Of a stretch of 64,000 nt of DNA, positions 1-11,666 are shown piece after piece (position 1 is the first letter of the stretch; each line of letters starts with the position of its first letter). The DNA is from Sciurus carolinensis (Eukaryota > Chordata > Mammalia > Rodentia > Sciuridae). The notes beneath the pieces were generated by a model. That model had not been told where the DNA came from and made no database searches. It saw only the letters and a list, made by a program, of their open reading frames with translations. The DNA lies in the NCBI RefSeq assembly GCF_902686445.1, contig NC_062219.1:106393160-106457159 (forward strand), given 5' to 3'. The translations under genes were made by a program, and so were the position numbers.

Positions 1-1486
1 GATATAAGATCAATGCACATAAATCTAAGGCATTTTTATACATAAGTGATGAATCTTCAGAAAGAGAAATTAGGAAAACTAACCCATTCACAACAGCATC
101 TCGAAAAAAATAAAATACTTGGGCATCAATCTCACAAAAGAGGTGAAAGACCTCTACAATGAGAACTACAGAACACTAAAGAAAGAAATTCAAGAAAACC
201 TTAGAAGATGGAAAGATCTCCCATGTTCTTGGATAGGCAGAATTAATATTGTCAAAATGGCCATACTACCTAAAGTGCTATACAGATTCAATGCAATTCC
301 AATTAAAATCCCAATGATGTACCTTACAGAAATAGAGCAAGCAATTATGAAATTCATCTGGAAGAATAAAAAACCTAGAATAGCTAAAGCAATCCTTAGC
401 AGAATGAGCGAAGCAGGGGGTATTGCAATACCAGATCTTCAACTCTACTACAGAGCAATAGTAACAAAAATGGCATGGTATTGGTACCAAAATAGACAGG
501 TAGATCAATGTTACAGAATAGAGGACATGGACACAAACCCAAATAAATACAATTTTCTCATACTAGAGAAAGGTTCCAAAAATATGCAATGGAGAAAAGA
601 TAGCCTCTTCAACAAATGGTGCTGGGGAAAACTGGAAAACCACATGCAACAGAATGAAATTAAACCCCTATCTCTCACCCTACACAAAACTCAACTCAAA
701 ATGGATCAAGGACCTCGGAACCAGACCAGAGATCCTGCATCTTATAGAATAAAAAGTAGGTCCAAATCTTCAACTTGTTGGCTTAGGATCAGATTTCCTT
801 AACAGGACTCCCATAGCACAAGAAATAAAAGCAAGAATCAACAACTGGGATAGATTCAAACTAAAAAGTTTTCTCTCAGCAAAGGAAACTATCAAGAATG
901 TGAAAAGAGAGCCTACAGAGTGGGAGAATATCTTTGCCACTCATACTTCAGAAACAGCGCTAATTTCCAGAATCTATAAAGAACTCAAAAAACTCTACAC
1001 CAAGAATACAAATAATCCAATCAACAAATGGGCTAAGGAAATGAACAGACACTTCACAGAAGAAGATGTACAAGCAATGAACAGATATATGAAAAAAATG
1101 TTCAACATCTCTAGTAATAAGAGAAATGCAAATCAAAACTACCCTAAGATTCCATCTCATCCCAATTAGAATGGTGATTATCAAGAACACAAGCAACAAT
1201 AGGTGTTGGCGAGGATGTGGGGAAAAAGGTATACTCATACATTGCTGGTGGGGTTGCAAATTAGTGCAGCCACTCTGGAAAGCAGTATGGAGATTCCTCA
1301 GAAAGCTTGGAATGGAAACACCATTTGACCCAGCTATCCCACTCCTTGGCCTATACCCAAAGGACTTAAAATCAGCATACTACAGAGATACAGCCACATC
1401 AATGTTCATTGCTGCTCAATTCACCATAGCCAGATTGTGGAACCAATCTAGATGTCCTTCAATTGATGAATGGATAAAGAAACTGT

Positions 1487-1535
<49 letters not shown>

Positions 1536-1973
1536 TAGGATTTTACTCCACCATAAAGAATGATAAAATTATGGTATTTGCAGGCAAATGGATGAAATTG
1601 GAAAATATCATGCTAAGTGAGATAAGTCAATCTCAAAAAACTAAAGGACGAATGATCTCGCTGATAAGCAGATGATGACATATAATGGGGGGTGGGAGGG
1701 GTTAGCATTAGGGTTAGGGTTAGGTTTAGGGTTAGGGTTAAGAAGGGTGACAAGAATGGAGGAAGGAAGGACTGTATAGAGGGAAAAGAGGGGTGGGAAC
1801 GGTGGGGGGGAAGGGAAAAAATAACAGAATGAATCAAACAACATTACCCTATGTAAATTTATGATTACGTAAATGGTATGCCTTGACTCCATGTACAAAC
1901 AGAGAAACAACATGTATCCCATTTGTTTACAATAAAAAATAAATAAATAAATAAAAGTTAAAAAAAAAAAAAA
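1..1973 (+). mobile_element. Young L1 LINE, 3' portion (5' part lies outside the window)
   Basis: This is the C-terminal part of L1 ORF2 followed by its 3' UTR and A-rich tail. The reading frame corresponds to the end of the reverse transcriptase domain, then the C-terminal region with the cysteine/histidine motif (CWRGCGEKG...HCWW near 1,205-1,250). The frame is broken several times: extra bases near 105, shifts near 630 and 1,070-1,100, and a TA-repeat expansion at 1,489-1,530. The 3' UTR (about 1,675-1,930) has the G-rich block, TTAGGG-like repeats, a polypurine stretch and the terminal segment ending in an AATAAA-type signal and poly(A). It closely resembles the copies ending at 27,790, 51,775, 56,437, 59,847 and 62,967, so it belongs to the same young family. 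It is not coding-competent. Confidence 0.95.
1489..1530. repeat. (TA)n microsatellite inside L1 ORF2
   Basis: About 20 TA units sit where other copies carry a short TATATATATACAATGG stretch encoding part of the ORF2 C-terminus. The expansion arose within the L1 copy and disrupts the frame. Confidence 0.95.
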
Positions 1974-2099
1974 GAATAGACATGGAGTTGAGCTATAGGC
2001 TAAAGGCATAGGAAATCTGTTAAGTGAAGTAATACCAAAAAAAATTACCAAAACTTGATAAAGAAATGGACATCCAACTTGCAGAATACACATGGAAAT

Positions 2100-3040
2100 T
2101 CAAACAGAAATTATCAGAAAAAGAACTGTTCCATGACATAAACTAACAGATGTGCATAACAAAGACTGTAGGAGACTGAAATAGAGAAACAGCCAGTCAC
2201 TCAGAAAGGGAAATCCATCAGAATAACAGAAACTCTCTGAGCAGAAAAATCTAAAGACCAGGAGAACATGGAATGACATATTTCACTCTCAGAAAGAAAG
2301 AATCTGACAACCTAGATTACTATATCCAGTCAAGCTATCTTTCAAAATTAACAAAGAAATAAAGACCATCCAAGATAAGTGGCTCATGCTCACAACAAAA
2401 GTAGTACAGAAAATACTTAGAGGAATCCTATACCTGAAGAGGAAGCAGGATAAACACAAACAGGGGACATAAGGAAAGAATAAACCTCACCAGAAGACTA
2501 GATAAGGAAATGGATTAGGAACAAATCAAACATTAGTGAATCAGTAAACCAATAAACATCTGAGATGAATAAAGAGGAAAGAAATCCAACATAGATCATT
2601 CGAAACAGTCAGTAAAGAAGTAACAAAATAATAGATACCGTGTATACCTTAAATAATAACCCTTAATATAAATGCCCTTAGTTATCTAATTAAATGATGC
2701 AGACTGACTTATAGAATTTAAAAAAACAAGACCTAAATATCTACTGCAGGTAAGAAGCTAACCTCATTGGCAAAGACATACATGACTGAAAAGAAAAGGA
2801 TTAAAAATTACACTCCCATCAAATGGAATTTGAAAATAAGCAGCAGTACCCATATGCATATCAAAAAAACAAGTTTGTCAGAAGAGACAAAAAAGTTCAC
2901 TATATATTGATAAATGGAATGACAAGTCAAGAAGGTTTAAAGATTGTAAATATATATGCACTGAATGTCAGAGCCCTGAAATTTATAAAGCAAACACTAT
3001 GGGACATAAAGGGAGAAAAAAATAAACCCATACAATAATA
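2100..3040 (+). mobile_element. Ancient, decayed L1 fragment (end of ORF1 and part of ORF2 endonuclease)
   Basis: Translated pieces resemble the conserved end of L1 ORF1 (around 2,270-2,400, with the 'RLLYPVKLSFK'-like pattern) and the L1 endonuclease core (around 2,880-3,000, with 'IVNIYALN' matching the usual 'INIYAPN'). The sequence is far more diverged than the young L1 copies here and has many stops. It fits an old mammalian L1M-type insertion, and the exact subfamily cannot be named by eye. Confidence 0.65.
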
Positions 3041-3045
3041 GTAGG

Positions 3046-3481
3046 TGTTATGTTTTGGGTATTAGGAGTCTTCCCAAAGCTCCTGCTCATGCAGGAATAT
3101 TCAGAGGTGGGTGAACAGATTAGACTGTGAGAGCTCTAATCTAATCAGTACATTCTAGTTTGAATGAACCGACTCAGAGACAATTCAACTGTAGACAGAT
3201 GGGGTGTGGCTAAAGGAGGTGGGTCACTGGGGAAGAGCACTGGAAGGTTGCATCTTCTCTGTGGCCCCTTTCCCCAACATTCTACTTCCCTGCTGTCATG
3301 AGTGGAGCAGCTTCCTCCGCTGGACCCTACCCCCGTGATGTGCTGCCTCACTTTGGGCCCAGAGTAATGGAGTTGGCAGTTTGTGGACTGAGATCTCTTA
3401 AACCGTGGGCCCCAAATAAATTTTGTCAACTCTAAGTTGCTCTTGTAATGTATTTTGGTAAGGCAAAAACTGACTAAAACA
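3046..3481 (+). mobile_element. MaLR-type (ERVL-related) solo LTR
   Basis: The segment starts TGTTATGTTTTGGG and ends TGACTAAAACA, giving TG...CA termini. Inside are the layout features of mammalian apparent LTR retrotransposons: an 'AGGAGGTGGGTCACTGGGG'-like block, a 'GAGCAGCTTCC' block, and near the 3' end 'GTGGGCCCCAAATAAA', which contains the polyadenylation signal. No internal retroviral region adjoins it, so it is a solo LTR. The family assignment is from memory of MST/MLT/ORR-type consensus layout. Confidence 0.75.
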
Positions 3482-3607
3482 GAATTCTAAGTTGAATAAA
3501 ACTTGGTAAACTTCTGAAAGTGAACACCATCCTTTCTTATTAAAGCAGTTGCTTTGAGCTTTTTAGTGCCATATACTTTTTTCATATATTTTGTACTTGC
3601 TATTCAG

Positions 3608-4196
3608 AAGCAGATGGTCTCCCAAAGGACTTAAAATCAGCATACTATCGTGATGCAGCCACATCAATGTTCATAGCTGCTCAACTCACAATAGCCAGAT
3701 TGTGGAACCAACCTAGATGCCCTTCAGTTGATGAATGGATAAAGAAACTGTGGTATATATATACAATGGAATATTACTCAGCCATAAAGAATAATAAAAT
3801 TATGGCATTTGCAGGCAAATGGATGAAATTGGAGAATATCATGCAAAGTGAGATAAGCCAATCTCAAAAAAAAACCAAAGGACAAATGATCTCGCTGATA
3901 AGCGGATGATGACACATAATGGGGGGTGGGAGGGAGGCAAGAGTGGAGGAAGGAGGGACTTTATAGAAGGAAAAGAGGGGTGAGAGGGATGGGGGGAAGA
4001 AAAAATAACAGAAGAATCAAACACCATTACCATATGTAAATGTATGATTACACAAATGGTATGCCTCTACTTCATGTACAAACAGAGAAACAAGATGTAT
4101 CCCATTTGTTTATAATAAAGATAAACTAAAAAAAAAAAAATGTGTGTGATATAAAGAGTGGATGCCAAAAAAAAAAAAAAAAAAAGCAGATGGTCT
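3608..4196 (+). mobile_element. 5'-truncated young L1 with 13-bp target-site duplication and two poly(A) tracts
   Basis: The L1 body begins at about 3,621 in the ORF2 C-terminal coding region and runs through the 3' UTR to a first poly(A) at 4,128-4,140. A 26-nt non-L1 segment (4,141-4,166) and a second poly(A) (4,167-4,183) follow. The 13-bp duplication AAGCAGATGGTCT flanks the whole unit at 3,608-3,620 and 4,184-4,196. This copy lacks most of the TTAGGG-like block of its 3' UTR. The arrangement is what a 3' transduction leaves behind. Confidence 0.93.
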
Positions 4197-6084
4197 GTCC
4201 ACCTCAACAAAACTCAGTGCACTGGATAATCCATGAAGGTCCTAGAACTAGGGGTGCTTTGATTGGGTAAAATCTGTTTGCTATCAGGAATAGAGTGAGA
4301 TAAAGAGCGAACCTTTCCTGTCCTCTTTACAAAAGCATAAAGGGTGTAGTTGTATGATGATTTGTATGATTATCAGTGGACTTTCCTTTCTCATCTAGTT
4401 TAACACCTACATACACAATACAGGCCAGTTTAGAAGGGAAACACATGGGATTGTGCTACTCCCCTACAGAAAGTATTTGAAAAGGAAAAAATTCTTATAG
4501 CTGAAGTACAGCCTCTATGCACCCTGTACCATGTATGCCAATGCAGTTAAATGTCATCAGCACACCACATGAGATGTGTTGAGCTCTTCGGCAAAAAACA
4601 GCAGAGACAAAGGTATCTCTAGTTTTGGGTCACAGATTTGGGAGGGAGCTAAAACTAGAATATATCCTTTTAGAACAGCAGTCTTAGAAGTGTACAATGC
4701 CCTACTACAGGTGGAGCCACTAACCAAGGCAACCCAACACAGCATAATCTGGCCTACCTCTGAAGGGGTGGGTGGATGGTGTGTTGCAGGAGCCAATAGC
4801 ACAGACTGCCCACCTCCTCCACCATAGGACCCTTTTCCTATCCCAGGTAGTAGTGGACCTGGCTCAGTGGGTACATCGTAAAAAGGTGCTTCATCAGGAC
4901 AGAGTATAGCAAAGGGGGTAGCCTGTTCCTAAAATATTGTGACTGGTGGTGGTCACAAGTCAGTGTCAGGTGAGCCTCCTAACTCCATCCCATTGATCCG
5001 GTTGGACATTCTATCTGTAGTCCTGGCTTATAGGAAATATCTTGGGACAGGACAGTCAGTTTCTTGGTCTAGCATGTCATTTGGCTGTTAGTTTTAAGAA
5101 CCATTTATGGACTTCATCCTGTTGGCCCAAATGTGTAGTACACCAGCTCCCAGCTTCTGCCACCATGTTGTCTAACAGAGATGATGCCACCAGTGTTGTC
5201 TTGCTAGATGATGCAGATTTATCTTTACAAAATCCTGCTAATCACTTATCTTTTCATCCTTAGCTAATGCTTTTTGCTTTTTTTTTTTTTTTTGGTTTTC
5301 CCTAAGTCTATGCTATTTTCAAACCAAAATCTTGTGTGCATTTTCCTGATGTTACACACCTCACAGCACACAGGAAAGGCTCATTGATCTTTCTGACTCG
5401 ATACTATTCTTGGAATAAAGGTTAATTTTTGGATTGGTTCCTGGGATTCCTGTAACTGTGATGATGGACCCATAATAACCCCAGTCAGTTTTCCCTGAAT
5501 GGTTTCCCAGAATGCTATAAAAAACATTATTGGAGTAGTACGTGGAACTTTATGATAAGACCCTGGCACTGAAGTGCCCGACTCCATGATATTAGCTTAA
5601 GATAAACCAGGTATGCTCCAGCTCAAGCAAAGCCACTTTTGTCCTACTACATAAACCTGCACCCAAATGATAGGGATCTGCCTAATCTTGCTGCCATCCG
5701 GGACCTGAGTTCTCTCAGTAACTCCCCAGTCAACCGCACTCTGTGCAGTACTAAATGCCTGCCTCCTTTTCTTCAGTCCCACAAAAACTGGACTGGGACT
5801 GGGTTGTTTCAGAACTCAAAGTTTGTCTTTGCATAAAAGCTAGCAAACTCATACGTAATGCAATATCAGAATCATCTGAGACTTTGTACTCTAATAAGGT
5901 AAATTATCAACATTAATGTGATTTGCTGCATGATCTGAGTTAGGACAGAGTTTTTGTTTGCTTTGATGAAAATATGTTGAGGAAAAAATCTGTAATACAG
6001 ACAGCATGAACAGACAATTTTATCTTGGTTTTGATTCAAAGTTTTGTCCTCAACATCCTGTTTGTTTTCTTCTTTTAACTTCTT
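4197..6084. other. Intergenic stretch without a recognised gene
   Basis: Only short open frames occur (under 95 codons) and none resembles a known protein. The stretch includes a poly(T) run near 5,278-5,294. Some minus-strand frames at 5,381-5,782 could be decayed endoretroviral internal sequence, given the nearby MaLR LTR, but no motif supports that firmly. Confidence 0.5.
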
Positions 6085-6233
6085 ACCAGGCATGGTGGCA
6101 TACACCTGTAATCTCAGCAACTTGGGGAGCCTGATGCAGGAGGATACAAGTTCCACACCAGCCTCAGAAACTTAGTGAGATCCTGTCTCAAAATAAAAAA
6201 TAAAAAAGGGCTGGAGATGTATCTTAGTGGTTA
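6085..6233 (+). mobile_element. B1-ID composite SINE
   Basis: A 7SL/B1-like left part ('GGCATGGTGGCATACACCTG', then 'CAGCCTCAGAAACTTAGTGAG') is followed by an A-rich linker and the start of an ID-like segment ('GGGCTGGAGATGTATCTTAGTGG'). The ID part is truncated. Such B1-ID composites are known from squirrel-type rodents. Confidence 0.85.
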
Positions 6234-7357
6234 ACTTCCTAACTGACTTTTTCCTTTTGTTGTGATATATCTGTACTCTCTTGTACACATTCCCTGTTTG
6301 TGGATGCTCCTTTTTAATCTTTAGTTTGTGTTTATTTCCTAAATACATTTTTTCTCTGTTTTCTACATTTCTTAGTCTTTGGTTTGGCTATATCAATCTT
6401 AGCCTTCTGGTCCACCCTATCTTTGTTAAAATCAAATCACATTATTTAATTTCTCCTTTATATTACCTTAAATGTGAAAATGTCATTGCAACATCTTTCA
6501 GTCTGAGATTTTTTTTCCCTACTTTTTTTTAATAATACTTCTTCAGTCAAAATGGTAAAATGCCTTACACAATTAAAAATGGATCACTTTTAGTCTTTAT
6601 ATACTTTGTTATTAGACATGGAATGTTATGAGGTTGATTGCTATCTGGGTCACTCTGTGAGAGAGTAATATAATGTGACACTCTGCAATGAAGTAAGAAC
6701 TTTCTCATAGTTTTGAGAGACTGAATCTCTAGTTAGAACAGGATAAACTTGCACAAAATTTTTCTGTCCAATGCAGACACCACATACACAAAATAACCAT
6801 TTTTGAAGATGAAGTAACATCAGTTCTCAGTGATGATCTAATGCAAACCTTTCATTGTAAATTCAAAGACACTGAATGCCACTGGAGTTGGAAATTTATT
6901 TCCCTTGGGCCACACAGTTCATCAGTGAAAGCACAGATAAGAAGGAAGTCCTCCCATCCCCGAAGCACGTTCAACAATGCTTTCTTCAGCACACTGTGAC
7001 TTGTAATTTGACATGAGTACCTAGCAGGACCTGTACTTTTCCTCTCAAAAATGGAGATGATTTCCCTGTACTCTCCAACATAAGATCCAAACATACGGGC
7101 TTCTTCTCTCCTGGATTTACCTTTCCTATGAAATCCATCATAAGCACTTTTTATTATCTCTGAACATCCCACCCTTTTTTCCTATTTCTCCTGCTATAAA
7201 ATTAATATGGGAAATTGTCACCACACACTTATTCTTCCTGCTGCCAATTTCTCAGAAACTACCCTGCACATTGCTATCAGGTAGCTATGTGAAGATAGGA
7301 ACAAGTAATAATTATAGCAATGATGTCTCCAAAAATGGAAGCAAAATGTTCACAATT
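6234..7357. other. Intergenic stretch without a recognised gene
   Basis: AT-rich single-copy-looking DNA. The longest open frames are about 80 codons on the plus strand (6,281-6,532) and 106 on the minus strand (6,852-7,172). Neither shows domain-like or compositional signs of coding. Confidence 0.5.
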
Positions 7358-7670
7358 AAGAAAGAATTGTTAATTCACCATAAGGGGGGAGGGGCTAGGG
7401 AAGAATAGAGTTGCTTTGTATTAGGTAGAGGAGAGTGAAGGGAGGGGAAGGGGTAAGGGGACAGGAAGAATAGTAGAGTCAAACAGACATTATTACCTCA
7501 TGTATATGTATGACTGCATGAGCGATGTGATCCTACAGTATGTACAATCAGAAAAATGAGAAATTACACTCCATTTATGTATGATCTATCAAAATGTATA
7601 AATGCATTCTATTGTCATGTAGAACTAATTAGATCAAATAAAAAATTAATAAAGAAAGAAAAGAATTGTT
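7358..7670 (+). mobile_element. L1 3'-UTR tail, older subfamily, flanked by AAGAATTGTT duplications
   Basis: The body (about 7,372-7,660) has the G-rich start, polypurine stretch and the terminal 'ATGTATGACTGCATGAGC' and 'TCAAAATGTATAAATG' blocks of a diverged L1 3' UTR, ending in an A-rich tail. The target sequence AAGAAAGAATTGTT lies before it (7,358-7,371) and AAGAATTGTT after it (7,661-7,670). Confidence 0.8.
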
Positions 7671-7846
7671 AGAATGAAACAGTATTACCCTATGTATACA
7701 TATGACTACATACGTATGGTGTGAATCTACATTGTGCACAACCATAGAAAAGAAAAGATGTACCCTATTTGTGTACAATGAATCAAAATGCAGTCTGTAA
7801 AAATAAAAAAAAATTAATAAAAAAAAAGAAAAAGAAAAGAATTGTT
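7671..7846 (+). mobile_element. Second L1 3'-end fragment inserted at the same site
   Basis: A roughly 160-bp L1 terminal piece ('CCTATGTATACATATGACTAC' region, then 'GTGTACAATGAATCAAAATG') with an A-rich tail. It is followed by another copy of the target, AAAAGAATTGTT, at 7,835-7,846. Confidence 0.75.
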
Positions 7847-8026
7847 GCTGATTGTGATGGCCCACGCCTGTAGTCCTAGTGACTCAGGAGGTTGAGGTAG
7901 GAGGATCAACAGTTCAAATACAGCCTCAGCAAAAGTGAGGCGCTAAGGAACTCAGGGGGGCTGGGATGTTGCTCAGTGGTGGAATGCCCCTGAGTTCAAC
8001 CACCAGTACCAAGAAGAAAAAGAAAA

Positions 8027-8082
<56 letters not shown>

Positions 8083-8088
8083 ATTGTT
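7847..8088 (+). mobile_element. B1-ID composite SINE with long simple-repeat tail
   Basis: The B1-like half (7,853-7,950) is followed by an ID-like half ('GGCTGGGATGTTGCTCAGTGG') and a tail that has become a GAAA microsatellite. A fourth copy of the target (AAAGAATTGTT, 8,078-8,088) closes the insertion. Confidence 0.85.
8018..8082. repeat. (GAAA)n microsatellite
   Basis: About 14 consecutive GAAA units derived from the SINE poly(A) tail. It is purine-only on the plus strand. Confidence 0.95.
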
Positions 8089-9039
8089 TTGCAGTAGAAA
8101 AAAAAGAACAAATGTACTAAATAATTCTATTTATGTAAAGATAGGTAGAGATTTCACGAAAATAAGTATTTAAAATGTTAATAATCCAGGAAAGTCATGG
8201 TAAAAACATAAAAGTAGCTGTAAAGAGGGACCAAGGGATAAATTTGAAAAACATTTAGAAAGGCAAAATTTCAGAAATGAACTTTAATTGGATGCAACTG
8301 CAAAAGGTAAGAGGTCTAGGAGGATGTCAAAATTCAAAGATTTATTTTTTAGTCAAGGGCACATGAACTAAAACAAGCGGTACTGGAGAGCTAAGATGTC
8401 AGTGCATTAGCCACTTGAAATTATTTTATTACACTATCAAAGGAAAATGGTCCTAAGCACCAAGAAACATGGCAGCCTGTTACAATTGCAGTTGTACCTA
8501 ACTGAGTCTCAAAGGTAGAAATGAGAATGCCAAGTCTCTTTTTCCACCATGTACAGAGAACTAAGTGTGATGGATGTTAATCCTTGGTTTGACATCTTTT
8601 CATCAAACCCTTCCTTTACCTGATGAGTTAATTTATTCTTTTTCATCTTGAAATATTGAAGCACAGAAGAAAATGTGTCTGTCACTCACAAGTCTTCTGC
8701 CAAGAAAGACTTACCAACCAATTCCTGGGATACCTGCAACCACAGGTCAGGTGTTCTGGGTATTATTCTAAAAGAGTTCATCCTGTTAAGTAGTTAAGTA
8801 TTCTTGAATTTTCTGAGCATAAAACTGCTGCGAATGGAAGAAGGTCACGAATATAAAGCATTCATGAGCAAACCCGCAAGCTCGCAACTTTACATAAGCT
8901 CCCTGTTGGCACCACACTGGAATTGCCCTGCAAAGGTACGCATCTATGGACATTTCCAATTAATGAACCACATTAATTCTGTCATCTGAAAAAGAGCATC
9001 CCCTTTCTCAGCCACACTACCGGGCATTCCGACTCCTGA
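8089..9039. other. Upstream flank of the CRISP2 candidate promoter, no gene recognised
   Basis: No repeat or coding sequence is recognised here. Composition shifts from AT-rich to more balanced toward 9,000. Confidence 0.45.
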
Positions 9040-9560
9040 CATGTTCCTTCTCCTCCTCGAACTGCACAGGTATGATAATAGACATTTATTTCCTCGGCAA
9101 ATGGGGTAATGAGAAAAGTCCTTTTTTCACAAGGGAAAACGTGTAGAATTCTCTCGGGTGCAGTCCTGGAGGGGGATGGGGAGGCGGTGGGGTCCTGGAG
9201 GGAGATGGGGAGACGGTGGGGAAAGCCCACGTGTGGGACGGTTAATGCTGAAGGCACAAAGCGGTGACGTGGCGCCCACGTGGCGACACTGGGGAGGGTT
9301 TACAATCGCCGTCGACGGAGGGGCGACCAGCAGCCGCTTTCTGGCTCCAGACCTACAGCACCAAGATCTGTGCCTTGGAGCCAGGGTAAATCTTAGAGCA
9401 GGCTAGGAGATAACCAATGACCCCGGTCGGGAGTGGGAGCGGAGGTGGGGTGAGGAGGGGAGAGAGTGAGCGGTGAGGTGACCGGGCTTCACCAGATTCA
9501 GGGCTGACTGGTAGTCCGGTTTTGTGGCCCCGCATTGATGCACGGAGGACTTGGGATAAG
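9040..9560 (+). promoter_or_regulatory. CRISP2: CpG-rich segment, candidate CRISP2 promoter and first exon
   Basis: This is the only non-repeat segment with a high density of CpG dinucleotides, concentrated at 9,225-9,330 and 9,420-9,540. It contains two CACGTG E-boxes (9,228-9,233 and 9,277-9,282) and a CRE-like TGACGT (9,265-9,270), the kind of site bound by CREB/CREM factors in male germ cells. A plausible splice donor (CCAGG|GTAAAT, exon end about 9,385) could end a noncoding first exon. It lies 3.5 kb upstream of the first coding exon of CRISP2, on the same strand. The promoter role is inferred from composition and position only. Confidence 0.5.
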
Positions 9561-9811
9561 CTTTCCTATACAGGTCAAGCTTTTTGAAACACTTCACCTA
9601 CCTTAAAAGATAAATCATCCATTTACGTAACTCCCACTGAGTCACAGCAGAATCTTGAAATCATTTCTAAATCTGGCCTTTCCTGACATCAAATTAAGAA
9701 CTTTAGTTTCTTATTAATGCTGTGAATGTACAGCTACAGAAACTGAGTATTACAGTTAGAACTGGGTGGTTCGCTTCTGGATTTTCTTTCATCTGTTGGC
9801 GTCTAGGATTT

Positions 9812-9904
9812 GAGGGAGAGGGAAAGGGAGAGGGAGAGGGAGAGGGGGAGGGGGAGGGGGAGGGGGAGGGAGAGAGGGAGAGGGAGGGAGAGAGGGAGAG
9901 GGAG
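9812..9904. repeat. GGGAGA/GGGGGA purine minisatellite
   Basis: About 90 bp made only of G and A on the plus strand, in GGGAGA-type units. Such polypurine tracts can form triplex or G-quadruplex structures. It lies between the candidate promoter and the coding exons of CRISP2. Confidence 0.9.
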
Positions 9905-11263
9905 CCCCAAATGCATATGGGCACTGCTCACTGTGTGGGAGACTAATAGGAGTCCTAAATAAGTAATCAAGAGTCTTGAAAATATGCTCAATTTTTCAAG
10001 GAAGTTAGCCAAACATCAGTACTTCCTTAAGAAGTACACTTTTTTTTATTAATGTTTGAAGGAAATAACATGGACATTGAAACACAGTCTCCCCTCAGGA
10101 GATTACAGTCCTAATGATGAGATCATGATCATACTAAAGTATCAGAGAACAATACTGAACAATTTAATTAGCTTTAAAGTGATGGCAGAGATTATATCCT
10201 ATATTTTATATTCTTCACATCTTTATTTCAAATGTTATGCGTCCCTGTTCTAGAATTATGAAACCATACACCATGCTGCTCCTATAAACACCCCAGGAGA
10301 ACCATGTCATCCTGTTCTTAAAACACCTACAAGAAAGGGCACGGTGCTTTTCCATCAGTAAGTAGCAAGGAAAAAAATGCTAACCAACTTTTCAACTATG
10401 TATGAATGTGGGTTTAAAGGGATATAGCACGAACTTAATGGGTAGGGAAAAATTTCCTTAAAAACACTTTCACCAACAGTGCTGCTACTTTTATTGATGC
10501 AAAAAGATGATTATAAGTTGGATGGAAAGTATGTGGAAAGTGGCAAAGAGGAGAATGCAGGCCCCTGGTCTAGTAAACTATAAAATTAGTAATATTATTA
10601 TTATTACCCTAACATAGCATATTGGGTGATTGAGCTACACAAAATCTTTAGGCTCATGTCTGTGCCTTTCGATGAGCTATCAGGATACAGGGTATAGCAA
10701 CTTTGATGTTAGACTGTTTTTCCAAAGTTGCCAAAATTAATCATTGAACGCTAGAATCTCTAATTATATTAGAATGCTCCCCCCCCCCCCCCCAATAATC
10801 CCTGGAAAGGAAGAACAGGTCACAAACACTTCTGAAACTGGCAATTCAAACAGCGTGTTTTTATGAAAAAAGTTTGAGTTCAGCAAAATCCAGGTTTTGC
10901 AATGCATAATAATAAACAATAATTGCCATTTACTGAGGGTTGTATGCATTGTATTTTGTAAATATCATATTCATTTTTTCACATGTATTATGCCTTTCAG
11001 TTTTCAAAACAAACCTATACTGTGCGAATTACATTTTAATAGGAGAGAACTGAAGCTCAGGGAGGCTCTTTGAGACCTGATGGTTCCCAAAGACTGAACT
11101 CCTAACCAATAGTAGGCTACAGGTGGGTAGTAGGTAGGAAGTAGAAGTTATACAAAGCTGAACCAGGAGGTTCATTTGCAAGGCAGGTCTAGGCAATCTT
11201 CTCATAATTAACCAGTCTTGAGTGATCAGTTCGGAAATATTTAGCCAAAAAGTCAGTGTCCAA
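9905..11263. other. Putative first intron of CRISP2; no gene recognised
   Basis: AT-rich DNA with a 15-base poly(C) run at 10,779-10,793 and an (ATT)n-like stretch near 10,590-10,605. No coding sequence is seen. Confidence 0.5.
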
Positions 11264-11431
11264 TTTTTTCGTTTTGTTTTGTTTGCCAGGGATTTAACCC
11301 AGGGGTACTGAGCCCCAACCCCAGCCCTCTTTATTTACTTATTTTTATTTTGAGACAGGGTCTCACTAAGTTGTAAGCCTGGCTTTGAACTTGAGATCCT
11401 CCTGTCTTTGCCTCCCTAGTTGCTGTGTGCT
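11264..11431 (-). mobile_element. B1-ID composite SINE, antisense
   Basis: Read on the minus strand it gives the B1 part, then 'GAGACCCTGTCTCAAAATAAA', then 'GGGCTGGGGTTGGGGCTCAG', then the ID end. On the plus strand it appears as 'AACCCAGGGGTACTGAGCCC' followed by 'TTTGAGACAGGGTCTCACT'. Confidence 0.85.
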
Positions 11432-11666
11432 TCAGAAGTGGGGAGGGCTGTTTCAAGAGAGGATCCTACTTTACTTAGTCGTGTTAAAAGCTAATGTGGG
11501 AACCAATGTCAAAGCAGACTGACAATGAAATTGGAGACTGTTGGTATGCAAAATACCATTGCAGAACTTTGTTGACTGAGATTCACATACATGACCAGAA
11601 TTTGCCCAAAAAGGTATAATATATATTCTGCTGTAACTTCTCTTTCCAAATTCCTTCTTTCTACAG

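Noticed and set aside
5381..5782. Endoretroviral internal coding region on the minus strand
   Set aside because: The two short frames show no protease, reverse transcriptase or other recognisable retroviral motif, so it was left as unclassified sequence.
8018..8082. CRISPR-like short repeats
   Set aside because: These are simple GAAA units from a SINE tail with no spacers, and the host is a mammal.
9703..9946. Low-complexity open frames on both strands (serine/proline or glycine/glutamate repeats)
   Set aside because: They are translations of the GGGAGA purine repeat.
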